NCBI GenBank assembly: GCA_033239125.1
Contig: BSWB01000006.1
Coordinates: 36,932,501 to 36,996,500 of the forward strand
DNA from: Fagopyrum homotropicum
Taxonomy: Eukaryota; Streptophyta; Magnoliopsida; Caryophyllales; Polygonaceae
Reading direction: 5' to 3'
Length of the DNA stretch: 64,000 bases
Position numbers and translations under genes: made by a program
Shown: positions 10,457 through 21,167 of the stretch, piece after piece
How the letters are laid out: each line of letters begins with the position of its first letter
Numbering within the stretch: the stretch's first letter is position 1
The notes under the pieces: model-generated
What the model was told of the DNA's origin: nothing
The model's input: the letters and a program-made list of their open reading frames with translations, nothing else
Databases searched by the model: none

Positions 10457-11431
10457 ACTCTAACCTAAATGGCGCTGACGTAAGTACATCAATTAATAAT
10501 GCAAACCAGTGTCAATAATTAAACCAGCAGTAGTCAACATAAACTAGAGTATATAATTGTGTATAAAGCTGGGTGATTATGGGCACAAACATATGTTTAA
10601 TTTAGTGACACAATAAGAGCAGCAATTCTCAATTATATGATATATATAAACCTGAATCATGTTAACTTTTGCCTCTGCTGGCTAGTGAGAAATGACTAAG
10701 TTCAGTCTCATATTCTCATATCCACTATAGATGATGGATCATTGTGGTTTCTTCAAGTAACATCATTTGCTTTTGATGTGTCTCAATCTGGTTGCCGCAT
10801 ATATACAAAATTGTACAAATTTAATAATAATGTAGCTATGGATGTTATGTGCAGAATTGTGAAAGAATCTTACTCATGTGTCATACATTAACTTTTATGA
10901 ATTATAAATAAATACTTTTTTAATGCATTTTATGTGTGAATCAATTTGCAAGTTTATTAAGCTAAGGAAACATATGTTTCATGATCAGATTATGCTTTTG
11001 CTTAAAGATGTAACTGAAGGGTGACATGAAACCCTAATATAAGATCAATCTTGCTTCTTAATTTCTTATGGTTAAGTTAAGGGCCGGGTTACCATCACCT
11101 ATTGCGAACTCCTTTTGATTCAGCATTATAGTACTACAATAATGAAGACAAATGTTAAGTGGACAAAGACAATAGTTTGTGCGCTCTCTTATTATGCATT
11201 CTCCATGCCGATCGATGCTAGTGTTAAAAGAGTATTATTCTATATTTATTATAAATAAAGCTAAAGTCTTTTATATATATAAAGTTTTATGAGCAATTCA
11301 AACTACTTAGATCCAACTCCTACGCCTAAATCCCCCTTTGTGACTAAATGGTTGATGATAAGCTATCTTCTTCCAATATAAGAAGAAAGTATAATCTAAG
11401 AGGTATGTATGCCCGAAATGACACAACTTAA
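10457..11431. other. AT-rich intergenic, nothing recognised
   Basis: No coding potential, terminal repeats or RNA genes seen. It borders the start of the nested retroelement block at 11432. Confidence 0.5.
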
Positions 11432-11698
11432 TGTAACGCCCCAAAAACGGGATAGGCGTCATAGCGATAGAAGCCCCGAACGAGGACTCCTTAAGGTTTA
11501 TATAATGAAGGATGAAGATATATAAAACACAAGGGCATAAAAGCTTGTCACAACAAAGATATGAAAACCAAAATACGTTTCATAACGTCAACCACAAAGG
11601 TTTTCAAAAGCATAACAACAATAAAACCATAAACGGTCAAACTCAAGGTCAACAACAATAAGAGTTTAGAAGCGCAAACTAACCCAAAAGGTATAAAT
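11432..11698. mobile_element. Start of a chromovirus-type LTR, interrupted by F1
   Basis: Begins TGTAACGCCCCAAAAACGGG, an LTR-type TG start of the class whose complement ends the remnant at 695. After 267 bp it is broken by another TGTAACACCCC start. The remainder is not identified in the window. It is the outermost layer of the nest. Confidence 0.55.
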
Positions 11699-13698
11699 TG
11701 TAACACCCCGAATCCGCGGGACTCGGGATGCCACATTGGGTTAGGATCTCACAGTGGATCCTGACCCTACCTTGACAACAAGTTCACTGGACCTTACAAC
11801 ATGACACTGACAGATATAAAAACAAATGCATAAAACTGTATAAAATGTACAACCAAAAGGTAACATCAACATAGCCGAGTATAAACAACAACATCCTCAC
11901 ACAAGAGGTAACAAAAGATCATCCTCATGCAGGAGGGAAAAGTTAACAACCCCAAAAGACCACAACCCTCCTCTGTACGAGAGGTCCTCGGCTTGCCACT
12001 CTGCTAGATCACCCAACAACACGCCTATCCTGTAGGACATCTACAACATGGTAATAAACCATTAGCTAACCATACATATATAAGGTAATACATAAGCACA
12101 AACACAATCATAGAAAGATAAACACATCAACATGCTATCACACAATTACCCATTTATCATCTTTATATAATAGTCATTCACTCAAATTGTGTATATATAG
12201 ATAGATGAAAGTATGTGACACGAGGACCGATACATCCTTGCTTCCGAGCTTGATAGTCAGCTGTACGAGTATCGGTCACACAATCCGTGTACCCTATGGG
12301 AGTGGATTGCACCCTTCCTGTAAAGCCAATATGGTATGACATCAGAGAACCTCCCAGACTCCACTCTTTCACCAAAGAGAAAGGTTATCACAACCATGCA
12401 ACGGGGCAATCAATAAAACATAGGTCGGTATAAACGACATCTCATGCTATCATAGTAAACATATAACACACACATCACTCATGCAAACACCCAATATAGG
12501 GATGGTAGCTAAGTAAGTCCTACGGACTTACCTCAACCTCGTACGCAGCTCAACCAAAATCAACCTCCACTCCTGAGAGAGGGGCACTGCCTATTAGCAA
12601 GGCATAGAAAGATATCAACCTATATTCATCAAAGGGGTCACACCTAGACCCAAGAGATCCATAGGATCATCCTTCATCCAACATCACAACCTAATAAACC
12701 TCAAAGGCCATACAAGGCATATATCGATCATAACCTCATCAAAACACATCCTCACACATCTAGCATGAACCTATACACTCACACTAGGAAAGGAGGGAAC
12801 AAAGGCATCCTAAAGCAAGCCTAGAAGCAACACACACCTGCAAAACCAAGTGGAAACACCAGCTGGTGCAGGTGGCCGCAGGGGCGGCTAAGAGGTGGCG
12901 CATAGGCGGCGGTCAGACAACGCTGGGGGCGGCTGCAAGTGGCGCATGGGCGGCTGGTCGTGTAGAGGCACACCTTCAGCTCCTCCTTGCTTCTTCAATC
13001 GAGCTCTTCACTCCTTTTTCAACCAACATCCATACACACACACACACATACATCCATATATACATTAGAAGAAGCCAATTAGGCTGAAACAAGATCCAAA
13101 CCTAAGGAGATCTAAGCTAGACTAAGGAAAGAGAGGAAAAGATGAAAGAATGAAGAAAGATAGGAAGGAAGCCATGGAAGCTTACCAAGTTGAGCTCTCC
13201 AGGAGATCAAACACAACACCACCACAACCTCAAGCTGGCTCACAAGGCACAACAACAACAACCATCAACAAACAGCAACAAAGCCAAGCATATAGCTCTC
13301 AAACTCAACAAAACTTCAAGAAAAGATCAAAGATGATCCAAGGAGAGATGAGAGGAGGAGAAGAACATAAGGAGAGAGATGGAGCTGTAGATGAAGAACC
13401 CTCATCAGAAGGAAAGAGAAGAAGCTTGTAAAGGGAGGTAAAGGGTAAAACACGGGTCAAAGGGTCAACAAAGACGGCTGCAGCCACACAGAGCCGCAAG
13501 GTCGGACCCTGTGAGGCGCAAGTGTGGCCCAGGCAAAGTGCAAGGGCGGCCACTGGGTCACGCAGGGGTGGTCCAGGCTAAAATTAGATCCTCAGCTCAC
13601 ACTCTCAGCAACTCAACAACTAGACTCTTACATAAATCAAAGGTAGGAACAAGTCCTAGAGAAACAAGACTACCCCAAGCTCAACCAACATGACTCTC
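11699..13698. mobile_element. Chromovirus-type LTR F1, interrupted by C1
   Basis: Begins TGTAACACCCCGAATCCGCG and shares its first 100 bp with F0 and F2, including the GACACGAG word near 12215. No protein is encoded. Two GC-rich patches (12868-12960 and 13470-13580) iterate words like GCAGGGGCGGC, GCTGGGGGCGGC, GCATGGGCGGC and GCAAGGGCGGC. Around 13030 there is an AC dinucleotide run. Its far end is not seen, because C1 is inserted at 13699 (candidate target CTCTC at 13694-13698). Confidence 0.65.
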
Positions 13699-14690
13699 TG
13701 ATGCGGGGTTGCGGCCACAATGATTGGATCTAGATTGAAGTCCTTTGAACACCTCCAAGAGTTGTAAATCTCGGCTGGAAGATCTTGACACACAACGAGA
13801 TTAGATGAAGCTAGTGAGATTCACGTAAATCAAAAAAGAATGAATGAAATGGTGACAATGGATGCACGAAAAGAAAGAGATGTGGAATGGACGTTGGTGA
13901 TGATATAATCGAGAAGAACCAAAGAACACACTTACAAGAACCTTGATCGAGTGGATCAAAACCCTAGCAAAATGGTTACCTTAATCCTTCATTCTTCAAG
14001 CTTGCACAAGCCTTCAAGTCGAGACAAGCACAAGGAGGGGCTAGAATCGACTAGGAGCACCAATCTCTAAAGAGATTAACACACACAAGAACGATCCAGA
14101 AAGGACTCGCAACGATTCAATCAAAGACTCACTTTTTGATTGAATTTCATGAATAAAACGTGAACTTCAAAGGAAGTAAACGAGTTTTAGTTTTTGCCTG
14201 AATTCTATTCTCATGAAAATGAAGCTAAGGGAGGCTTTTATAGGTCTAGAAAAGCCTCCAACTAAAAAAAGATAAAACATTTTGTCAAAAGACAAAAGAG
14301 CTAATTACAAGATAAAAACAACCTTTAAAATGCCAAGAGCCTAAAAGTAATAAAATGTCTTGTATTTTATATCAAAGGATGATATAAAATGCATAAGAAG
14401 CTCCAAAAGCCTCAATCCTTGCTTTCTTGCAATTCCGGGACAAGTACTTCCTCCTTGCTTTTCATGGCTCATTTCCATGTGTGCATAGCTCAACTTTACA
14501 TGTGCATGGAGTCCTCTCTAGGTCAACATGGGTTGAAATCGTCATCAAGGTGACTAAGGAACTCTCAGTCACCAATAGATCACCAATGACCTCCTTAGGA
14601 GCTTAAGACACCAACGAGTTAGACACTTCCTCTTGGATTACTCTTTCCCTCGATCTAGTGATTAGTCCAATTGGTGATGGTTCCTCATCA
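13699..14690 (-). mobile_element. 3' LTR of chromovirus C1
   Basis: On the minus strand it starts TGATGAGGAACCATCACC and ends CCCCGCATCA, with TG...CA ends and 992 bp long. The 5' flank in element sense is a polypurine tract (14691-14708, AAGAAAGGGAGTA), and integrase remnants follow on the same strand. A related but clearly divergent LTR (about three quarters identical by eye) lies at 44553-45270. Confidence 0.75.
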
Positions 14691-14708
14691 TACTCCCTTT
14701 CTTGGGAA
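14691..14708 (-). promoter_or_regulatory. Polypurine tract of C1
   Basis: The minus strand reads CCCAAGAAAGGGAGTA immediately before the LTR start TGATGAGG, the expected primer for second-strand synthesis. Confidence 0.65.
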
Positions 14709-14738
14709 GGATTCGTCCTCAAGTCATCACCATGCTCA

Positions 14739-15542
14739 TCACTTAACACAAAAGGGACTTAGATCTCCTACTTTGAATGTAGGGCTCACTCCATAGTCCT
14801 CCAAGAGCTCTAGTACATAAGCGGTGTTGCCAACCTTATGCAGCACCTTGAATGGTCCATCTCCCCTTGGTGATAGTTTGGACTTGCTCCTTTCGAGGAA
14901 CCTTACCTTCCTCAAGTGTAGCCACACGAGGAACCTTACTTTCCCTTGGTGATAGTTTGGACTTGCTTGTGGTTCTTGTTTGCCTTGACCACCATTTGTT
15001 TCCCTTTCTCCTCTAGCCTATTGCACGTCCTCATGTGCATCTCTTGGATGATCTTCACTTGTTTTTCTGCTTTAAAGTCTACTCGCTCTTCTATGGGCAA
15101 CGGTATAAGATCAAAAGGGGTCAAATGATTCAACTCATACACATACACTCAAAAGACGTTAGGTTAGTAGAAGAATGCAATGTACGATTATATGCAAATT
15201 CTACACGAGACAAGATATATTCCCAAGCTTCCAAGTTATTTTTCAAAACAGTCCTCAAAATGGTTGTTAAAGTCCTATTAGTAACCTCGGTGTGACCATC
15301 CGTTTGAGGATGACTAGAAGTTGAAAATAACAACGTTGTCCCTAGTCTTCCAAAGAATCTAAGAAACTTAAAAACCCTATCACTCACTATAGTCCTAGGT
15401 ACTCCATGTAATCTAACAACTTCCCTAAATAATAAGTTAGCTACATTATAAGCATTATCGGTCTTATGTCAAGCAATAAAATGGGCCATTTTAGAGAAAC
15501 GATCTACTACCACAAAAATTGAATATCTCTCTTAGTCCTAGG
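14739..15542 (-). pseudogene. C1 integrase, C-terminal half, frameshifted
   Basis: Three minus-strand pieces in gene order: 15387-15130 (LLFSTSSHPQTDGHTEVTNR, AYNRTLHSSTNLTSFE: the catalytic Glu region), 15148-14936 (a LNHLTPFDLIPLPIEERVDF linker) and 14927-14739 (LERSKSKLSPRGDGPFKVLH then VGDLSPF: the SH3-like C-terminal fold). Words such as RGDGPFKVL and HPQTDGQTE are typical of CRM/Reina-like chromoviruses. There are frame breaks between the pieces. The upstream part of the same integrase lies at 40500-41030, across the 25-kb insertion of element A. Confidence 0.8.
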
Positions 15543-16641
15543 TGTTCGCCACTTAGTGTGCGTGCAATCAAGCTTTAAATTTATAAAACTAGAATCAAGC
15601 AAGCGAACCCGCAGTGTACGGATCGACGTAGTTAAGCAAGGATTCCAGAGTATCGAACACAGGGATTTGGGGGGTTAAATCCAGTTATAAATCGTCAAGC
15701 AAGTAAATGTATGAGCTTTGCAAATATTGGGAAAACAGCAACCCTAAAGATCCAGGTATCTAATTGTGGCAATCGATTCAAGATATACTAAAGAACTAAG
15801 GACAGAGTTAAGAGTTGCAAAGGTATGCTAAGGTAAAGCAATGTACGGTGAAGTTCCAAGACTTTATATGACTTATCTAGAAATACTCTCTATAAAGGTT
15901 GTTGAGGCTTCAGTATAGAAAGGATCTAAAGACAAGAATAAATCTCAAATACCCAAACTTGTAACCCAAGGATCAAGACTAACTAAACCGATTAAGGTTG
16001 TGACACTCGAAATCGAAGTAGAGGTTGTTGAGGCTTCACTACTACCTAGAAAAAGCAAGCCAAGACTAAGTTAAAGCAAATCTTTAACTTTGGATTAAAG
16101 TAAAAGCAAGGTTCGTAAATTGACACAAATTACGGGTGGATCTTGAGTTCCACGGCCGTGGAACCTCAAGAACAGGCCGTGGTTTGGGTTCGTCGGCGAA
16201 TCTCTCTAACTCTCAGGGTTCAATTTGTTTACGATCGATCTATCATCATCTAAGCCACAACTATCAACCCTTCACCTTAGAATTGCTAAAGGGTTTTAGC
16301 CAACAACAGTCATTATGATATCAAATTCAAGATTAAGAAGAATGAAAGATGAAAACCTTCGAAAACCTTCAATAAACTTCAAATCAATCTTAAATCCACA
16401 AACAAGGATATAATGTATATCAGATTTGGAATAATACAAACCAATCACAATCCTTGATAAGACCGAAGAACGGGATGTCAATCCGTCTTCTAATCAAACC
16501 TAGGAACAAAAGCGCAACTTCCAAATCTTCAAGCCTTCGTAAATCTCCGTTGCAAAATAGCAATCCTCCGCACGTTCAATGAAACCCTAGGCACGTGCAA
16601 ACAAGCGTAAGCGAAGGTGCCGAATTCTCCCTCCTTCAGTC

Positions 16642-16649
16642 TTTTTATA
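16642..16649 (-). promoter_or_regulatory. TATA box in left A LTR
   Basis: Minus strand CCTTATAAAAAGACTG. The nearest perfect CCACGGCCGTGG is about 95 bp upstream (16745-16756). The same site is at 39929-39936 in the other LTR. Confidence 0.65.
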
Positions 16650-16740
16650 AGGAAAGATAGAATAACCGTCCGGCCCATGTGCGTAGACAATGTATCTATA
16701 TTTTATTCGTCAAAAGATTGCCTAAATCACGGTTTCATGG

Positions 16741-16912
16741 AGTTCCACGGCCGTGGTTTAGAGCGTGGAAGTGGATTACGGTTCTTCACAACTTCCACGA
16801 CCGTACTTTATACCGTGTAACTCTCTGGAATGCTCCACGCTCATGTTGCCAAGTTCCACGGCCGTGGTTTTGAGCGTGGACTTCATTATGGCCGTATTTT
16901 AGAGCGTGGAAG
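16741..16912. repeat. CCACGGCCGTGG array upstream of the A LTR TATA box
   Basis: Perfect 12-bp palindromes lie at 16745-16756 and 16856-16867, with degenerate half-copies (CCACGACCGTA, GGCCGTATTTTAGAGCGTGG) between and after. The unit extends to TTCCACGGCCGTGGTTTWGA then GCGTGGA and repeats roughly every 50-110 bp. A third perfect copy in this LTR is at 16150-16161. Confidence 0.85.
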
Positions 16913-17209
16913 CATAGATTGCTCGTAATTCCTTTTGTTTCGTGCCATTCCTTATCCTAGCATCTTCCTTGGCTTCTTTGTGGTGTCCTCAATCCTTGGA
17001 TGTGCTCAATTCATCTCCATCCTCTCTTAATTCGTTCGGTTTTAGCTCTCATTCGCCTACAATCAACACAAAGCTTATGTAGACCTCTATATCGACAATA
17101 TAGACGAACTAGCTAACAATTGCTTCAATGCTTTATCAATGAACACTATAATGGATGAAAAACATCTAGAAAACGTGCCTAAAAAATATCACAATATTTC
17201 ATGCTAACA

Positions 17210-17963
17210 AAATACCCCATACTTGCCACTTGCTTGTCCCCAAGCAAGATCTTTCAAAAGCTTTAGAACTCAAGTTAGGATGAAATATGTATGCAACTTC
17301 AAAAACATCTTTTAAGGGAATATGCTTCTAGTCAATAGATCATTCTCAAACCTTGCTTCATTCATTCATAGGACTCTCATATACATAACCAAAGAATAAA
17401 GGGGAAAGAAAACTCATGAATTGATCAAACTTCAATGTAAGCATCATAACCTTCAAACATTATCAAAATTAATCATAAGAAACTTCAACTTAGATCACCA
17501 AGTCATATAACATTCTCTTGATCTTAAGGACTTTCAAATAAGGTTTAGAATGCGGAAAGGGAGATGAAACTATAAGGAATGTGGTGCATGAATCCGGGAA
17601 AGTGGATAACTAACTCTTTTCTTTTTCTCTTGCGGTTTTGCAACACTTTCAACTTAGAGCTTTGCTCTCTTCTTTTGCACATAATTTTTCGACTTTACTT
17701 TTGGAGTTATGGACAAAGGTGCACAAAAACATAAGCCTAGGAGATTGGCGGTTCTCAATTTTGCGAGATGCCTCAAACCCTTGATGCACATACCATAATC
17801 CGTTAGGAATATCGCTCAATTCGACTTTGGCAAGACACAAACACCCGGCTATGTGAATGGTGCCGAGTTACTCATCGTCATGATTGACTTCCCCAAACCT
17901 ATAAGTTCTTTTTATTCTTTGAATGCAAAATTTTGCTTTCATGGCCCTCCCACATCAAACATG
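17210..17963 (-). other. 3' untranslated part of A next to its 3' LTR
   Basis: Begins with the polypurine tract region (complement of AAATACCCCATACTTG). Positions 17770-17905 are a block about 90-95% identical to 20290-20415 in B and recognisable at 60505-60615 in B3. Element B is inserted at 17969. The rest of this region resumes at 29771. Confidence 0.75.
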
Positions 17964-19176
17964 CCAAATGTTCGCTCCAAACGGTGTGTGCAAGCTTTAA
18001 ATTTATAAGCCTAGATATAAGCTTAAGACAAGGATACGAACCCGCAGTGTACGGGTCAATCGTAGTAAAAAGCAAGGAATTCCAGGGGTCGATCACAGGG
18101 ACTTAGTGAAACAAAACCAATATAGGTAAGCTAATGTCGCAACTAACCACAAAAGGGATTATAGCAATCAAAGATGATAAAAAGTCAATAAAGGAAATAT
18201 GCAATTCTAGGGATTAAAGCATCTAGTTGTGGTTCTAACTCAAGATCTCAAGGCAAATCGGACAAAGCTGAGATTTTGCATAGGGAAGGTGTTACTAAAG
18301 TGGAATAGATTACCGGGTAAGTCTCACTACTCACTAATCCCAAACCGTAACTCCTATTACCGGGTAAGTCTCAAGGAATTAAGGAAAAGAACTATAACCT
18401 CAAACTAACACACCACCTAAGGGAATAGAATCAACCTTTACCGGGTAAGTCTCAGGCTAACTCACAAAGATGGGATGAAAGCACACTCAAACCCCAATAA
18501 AGGACAAACCTTTATTACCTACACTTATTATCTTAGGTAAACAAACAAGGAATTACCGGGTAAGTCTCATCCTAGGCTTGCATTGAACCAGGAAAGGCGT
18601 AATAAGAATAGGATTTGGCAAACTCTAACACTTAACTCTCAGTTTCAGAACAGAAAAGTCACCTCGGTCAGACGAATTCCACCTTGGCTGAGATGTTCAT
18701 CGACTGAGCGAGATGCTTTGGGTTAGGTTAAAGACTCGAACTTTCAGGGTCCTATTGTGGTTAAGATTATTCTATCATTGTTTTTCCCATAACCTTCAGC
18801 CAATCACCCTAGAATCACACAAGGAAATTAGCCACTCATCATCATGAAAGCGATAATCAAATATAAGGAAGGAAAGAGAATATTTGAACAAGAAGAATTT
18901 AATGAAAAGACTTCAATAACTGAATCAAATATCACAAACAAAGCGTTCCTTGGATCAAAATCTAATAAGACAATCAACAATGAAGGGAATCTAAGGGAAT
19001 CTTACAAAACCCTTCACAAGCTATAAAAGCTATAAACTTTTTTCCTTCAATCTTCCTTCAACCTTCAAAAAGGTCCTTCAAATCTCCCAACCCTAGTGGG
19101 ATAAAACGGCTGTCTTGCGCGATGTGCAGCCCTAAACGGTGTCTAGCGGATGTTGAATTTGTGGAAAATCCAACCC

Positions 19177-19184
19177 TTTTTATA
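19177..19184 (-). promoter_or_regulatory. TATA box in left B LTR
   Basis: Minus strand CCTATAAAAAGGG; matching site at 29204-29211 in the right LTR. The palindrome array is 190-250 bp upstream. Confidence 0.7.
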
Positions 19185-19369
19185 GGAAAATTACCCTCCA
19201 AAGATAAGATATCTTAGAAAGATCTTTTCCCATAAAAATAGGTAAAATATGTGGGCTAAATTATCTTCTTTCTTCCTGGAATCTAGCCCAAAAATATAAG
19301 ATCCTCTTTCCAAAGATAAAAGATCTCAGCCAAGAATATAATATCCTTGCCGCGTCCAAGGTGTTCGCC

Positions 19370-19435
19370 TCGGTCGAGTCGGCTCCTCTGGATCACCTCG
19401 GTCGAGGTGACTCTGTAGTCAACCGAGGTAAATCA
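19370..19435. repeat. CCTCGGTCGAGG array in the B LTR
   Basis: GCCTCGGTCGAGTC, then ACCTCGGTCGAGGT at 19395-19408, then CAACCGAGGT. The matching array in the right LTR is at 29397-29462. Confidence 0.85.
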
Positions 19436-19738
19436 CAACTGAATGTGAAATCTCTCAAATCTGGTCCAAAGTAAATTTCTAATCCAATTCCATGATTCCT
19501 GGATTCTTCCTTAAGCTCCTGAATGTAGCTCCAATGACTCCTTAGCTCCTTTTGCTCCATTTTAGTCCAAAACGTGCCATTTTACCTACGATTACAACGA
19601 AACTTGGTGTAGACCTCGATTCTCGCAAAGGTAGATGAAATGACAATATAATCACATAATATACATTCAAACATGCAGATTATTGAAGATAAAACGTCTA
19701 AACAAGTCCCAAAATATAGACAATAATTCATGCTATCA

Positions 19739-21167
19739 AAATACCCCATACTTAGCCCTTGCTTGTCCCCAAGCAAGTTCCGAATCTAGAATACAAGATA
19801 GAATGGATTATAAGTCATGAAGATCAATGAAAAAGTTTTTCAAAACATTTTAATGTTTTGCTACAATCATAGATCACTCTAAGAGAATACTTCTTGGAAT
19901 TTAAAATCAAAATATGATCAAAACATTTTATAAATATAAGAAAGTTGTTCATCTTTGCATAAAATCATAGAATGCATAATAAATCATAATTATCGAAATT
20001 AATCATGCATAATCGAGTTTAAACCACTAAGTCAATCAACAAGCTCGAGGTCTCAAGGTCTTTTCAAAAGAGGTCAAGAAACGTGTGAGGGTGGGATGTA
20101 TATAGGGAATGTGGTGCTAGAATCCGGGAAAAGGGATCTTTACTTCACTTCCTTTTGAACTTCAACATCTTCCACCAATAAGCTTTGCTTATTTTTACTT
20201 TTTACTTTACTTTTTGGGATACATGGACAGAGGTGCACAATAACCGAAGCCTAGGAGATTAGCAATCATCAATTTCTCGAGATGCCTCAAACCCTTGATG
20301 CACATACCATGACCCGTTAGGAATATCGCTCAATCCGACTTTGGCAAGACACAAACACCCGGCTATGTGAATGGTGCCGAGTTATTCATCATCATGATTG
20401 ACTTCCCCAAACCTATTTGTTTCTTTCTAACTTTCAGCCAACATCTCAACTTTTCTTTCACTTGCTTTTCACTTTTGCTTGCTTCCAAATTCCCGGATAG
20501 GTAAAAAGGGGGCAAATATGTATATGAGGGGCTAAGTATGATCAAGAAGAAGAAGAGAGAAGAGAATGAATTGCCTTAATCATCCCAGGAAGAAAGTGAG
20601 AGAACTCATCATGTGGTATCAACCTTCAAATTCAACATAATTTGGATAAAAACAAAGTATTAAACATGCCAAAAATTTCAAACAAAGCATTTAGCAACTT
20701 AAACATATCATAAAACCTTTCAAGCATATAAAGATTTCAAAACCAGTCAGCAAACAAAATCTTCACTGAGGTCATATCCAGATAAGAAGCACAAAAATTA
20801 ATTTCGAAATTCTTTCCAGTTAAAACGCCTCGGTCGAGATGTTCTAAGTCAACCGAGGTGAAGTACCTCGTTTGGCCAGAATCACTTCGGTCGAGGTCGA
20901 ATTTTTTTTTTTAAACCAGTTTTTGACGTTTCTCTCAATCAAATAACCTGTATGTATGCATGTAATTTCAAATAAGCACATAAAGCAAAATAAAGCATAA
21001 ATATCCATCGAGTCAAGTCATACATCCACATAAGTCAAATAGTACATCCAAATACCCCATACTTGGAACACATTGTCCCAATGGGTCAAATAAGTTTAAA
21101 GAAATAAAATACTCACCGGACATAGTCGAGCTGCATAATAAATAAATAAAGAAAATCCTGCTAGCTC
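19739..21167 (-). other. 3' untranslated region of B
   Basis: Lies between the 3' ORF stop and the 3' LTR. It contains the polypurine tract region (AGTATGGGGTATTT, 19739-19752), the block 20290-20415 conserved with A and B3, and a second palindrome cluster at 20828-20905 (GCCTCGGTCGAGAT, CAACCGAGGT, CTTCGGTCGAGGT). No convincing gene. Confidence 0.7.

Larger units (their letters stand above)
15543..17209 (-). repeat. 3' LTR of element A
   Basis: 1667 bp; in element sense it starts TGTTAGCATG and ends GCGAACA. U3 holds the CCACGGCCGTGG array (16745-16910) and then a TATA box (16642-16649). The leader side holds a further CCACGGCCGTGG (16150-16161) and two GTTGTTGAGGCTT words (plus strand, near 15898 and 16025). 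A CGAACCCGCAGTGTACGG block at 15604-15621 is shared with the LTRs of B and B3. Confidence 0.95.
17969..19738 (-). repeat. 3' LTR of element B
   Basis: In element sense it starts TGATAGCATG and ends GAGCGAACA. U3 carries CCTCGGTCGAGG copies (19370-19435) and a TATA box (19177-19184). The leader carries four copies of a conserved word (plus strand ACCGGGTAAGTCTCA at about 18315, 18359, 18438 and 18554) and more Athila-B palindromes at 18660-18715. The small open frame 18844-19026 inside it recurs in the other LTR and is not a gene. Confidence 0.95.

Noticed and set aside
16741..16912. Palindromic repeats resembling a CRISPR array
   Set aside because: Repeats are 12 bp, irregularly spaced, in a plant LTR, with no cas genes.
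18844..19026. 60-aa open frame, repeated at 28871-29053
   Set aside because: It lies wholly in the B LTR leader, antisense, and is duplicated only because the LTR is.
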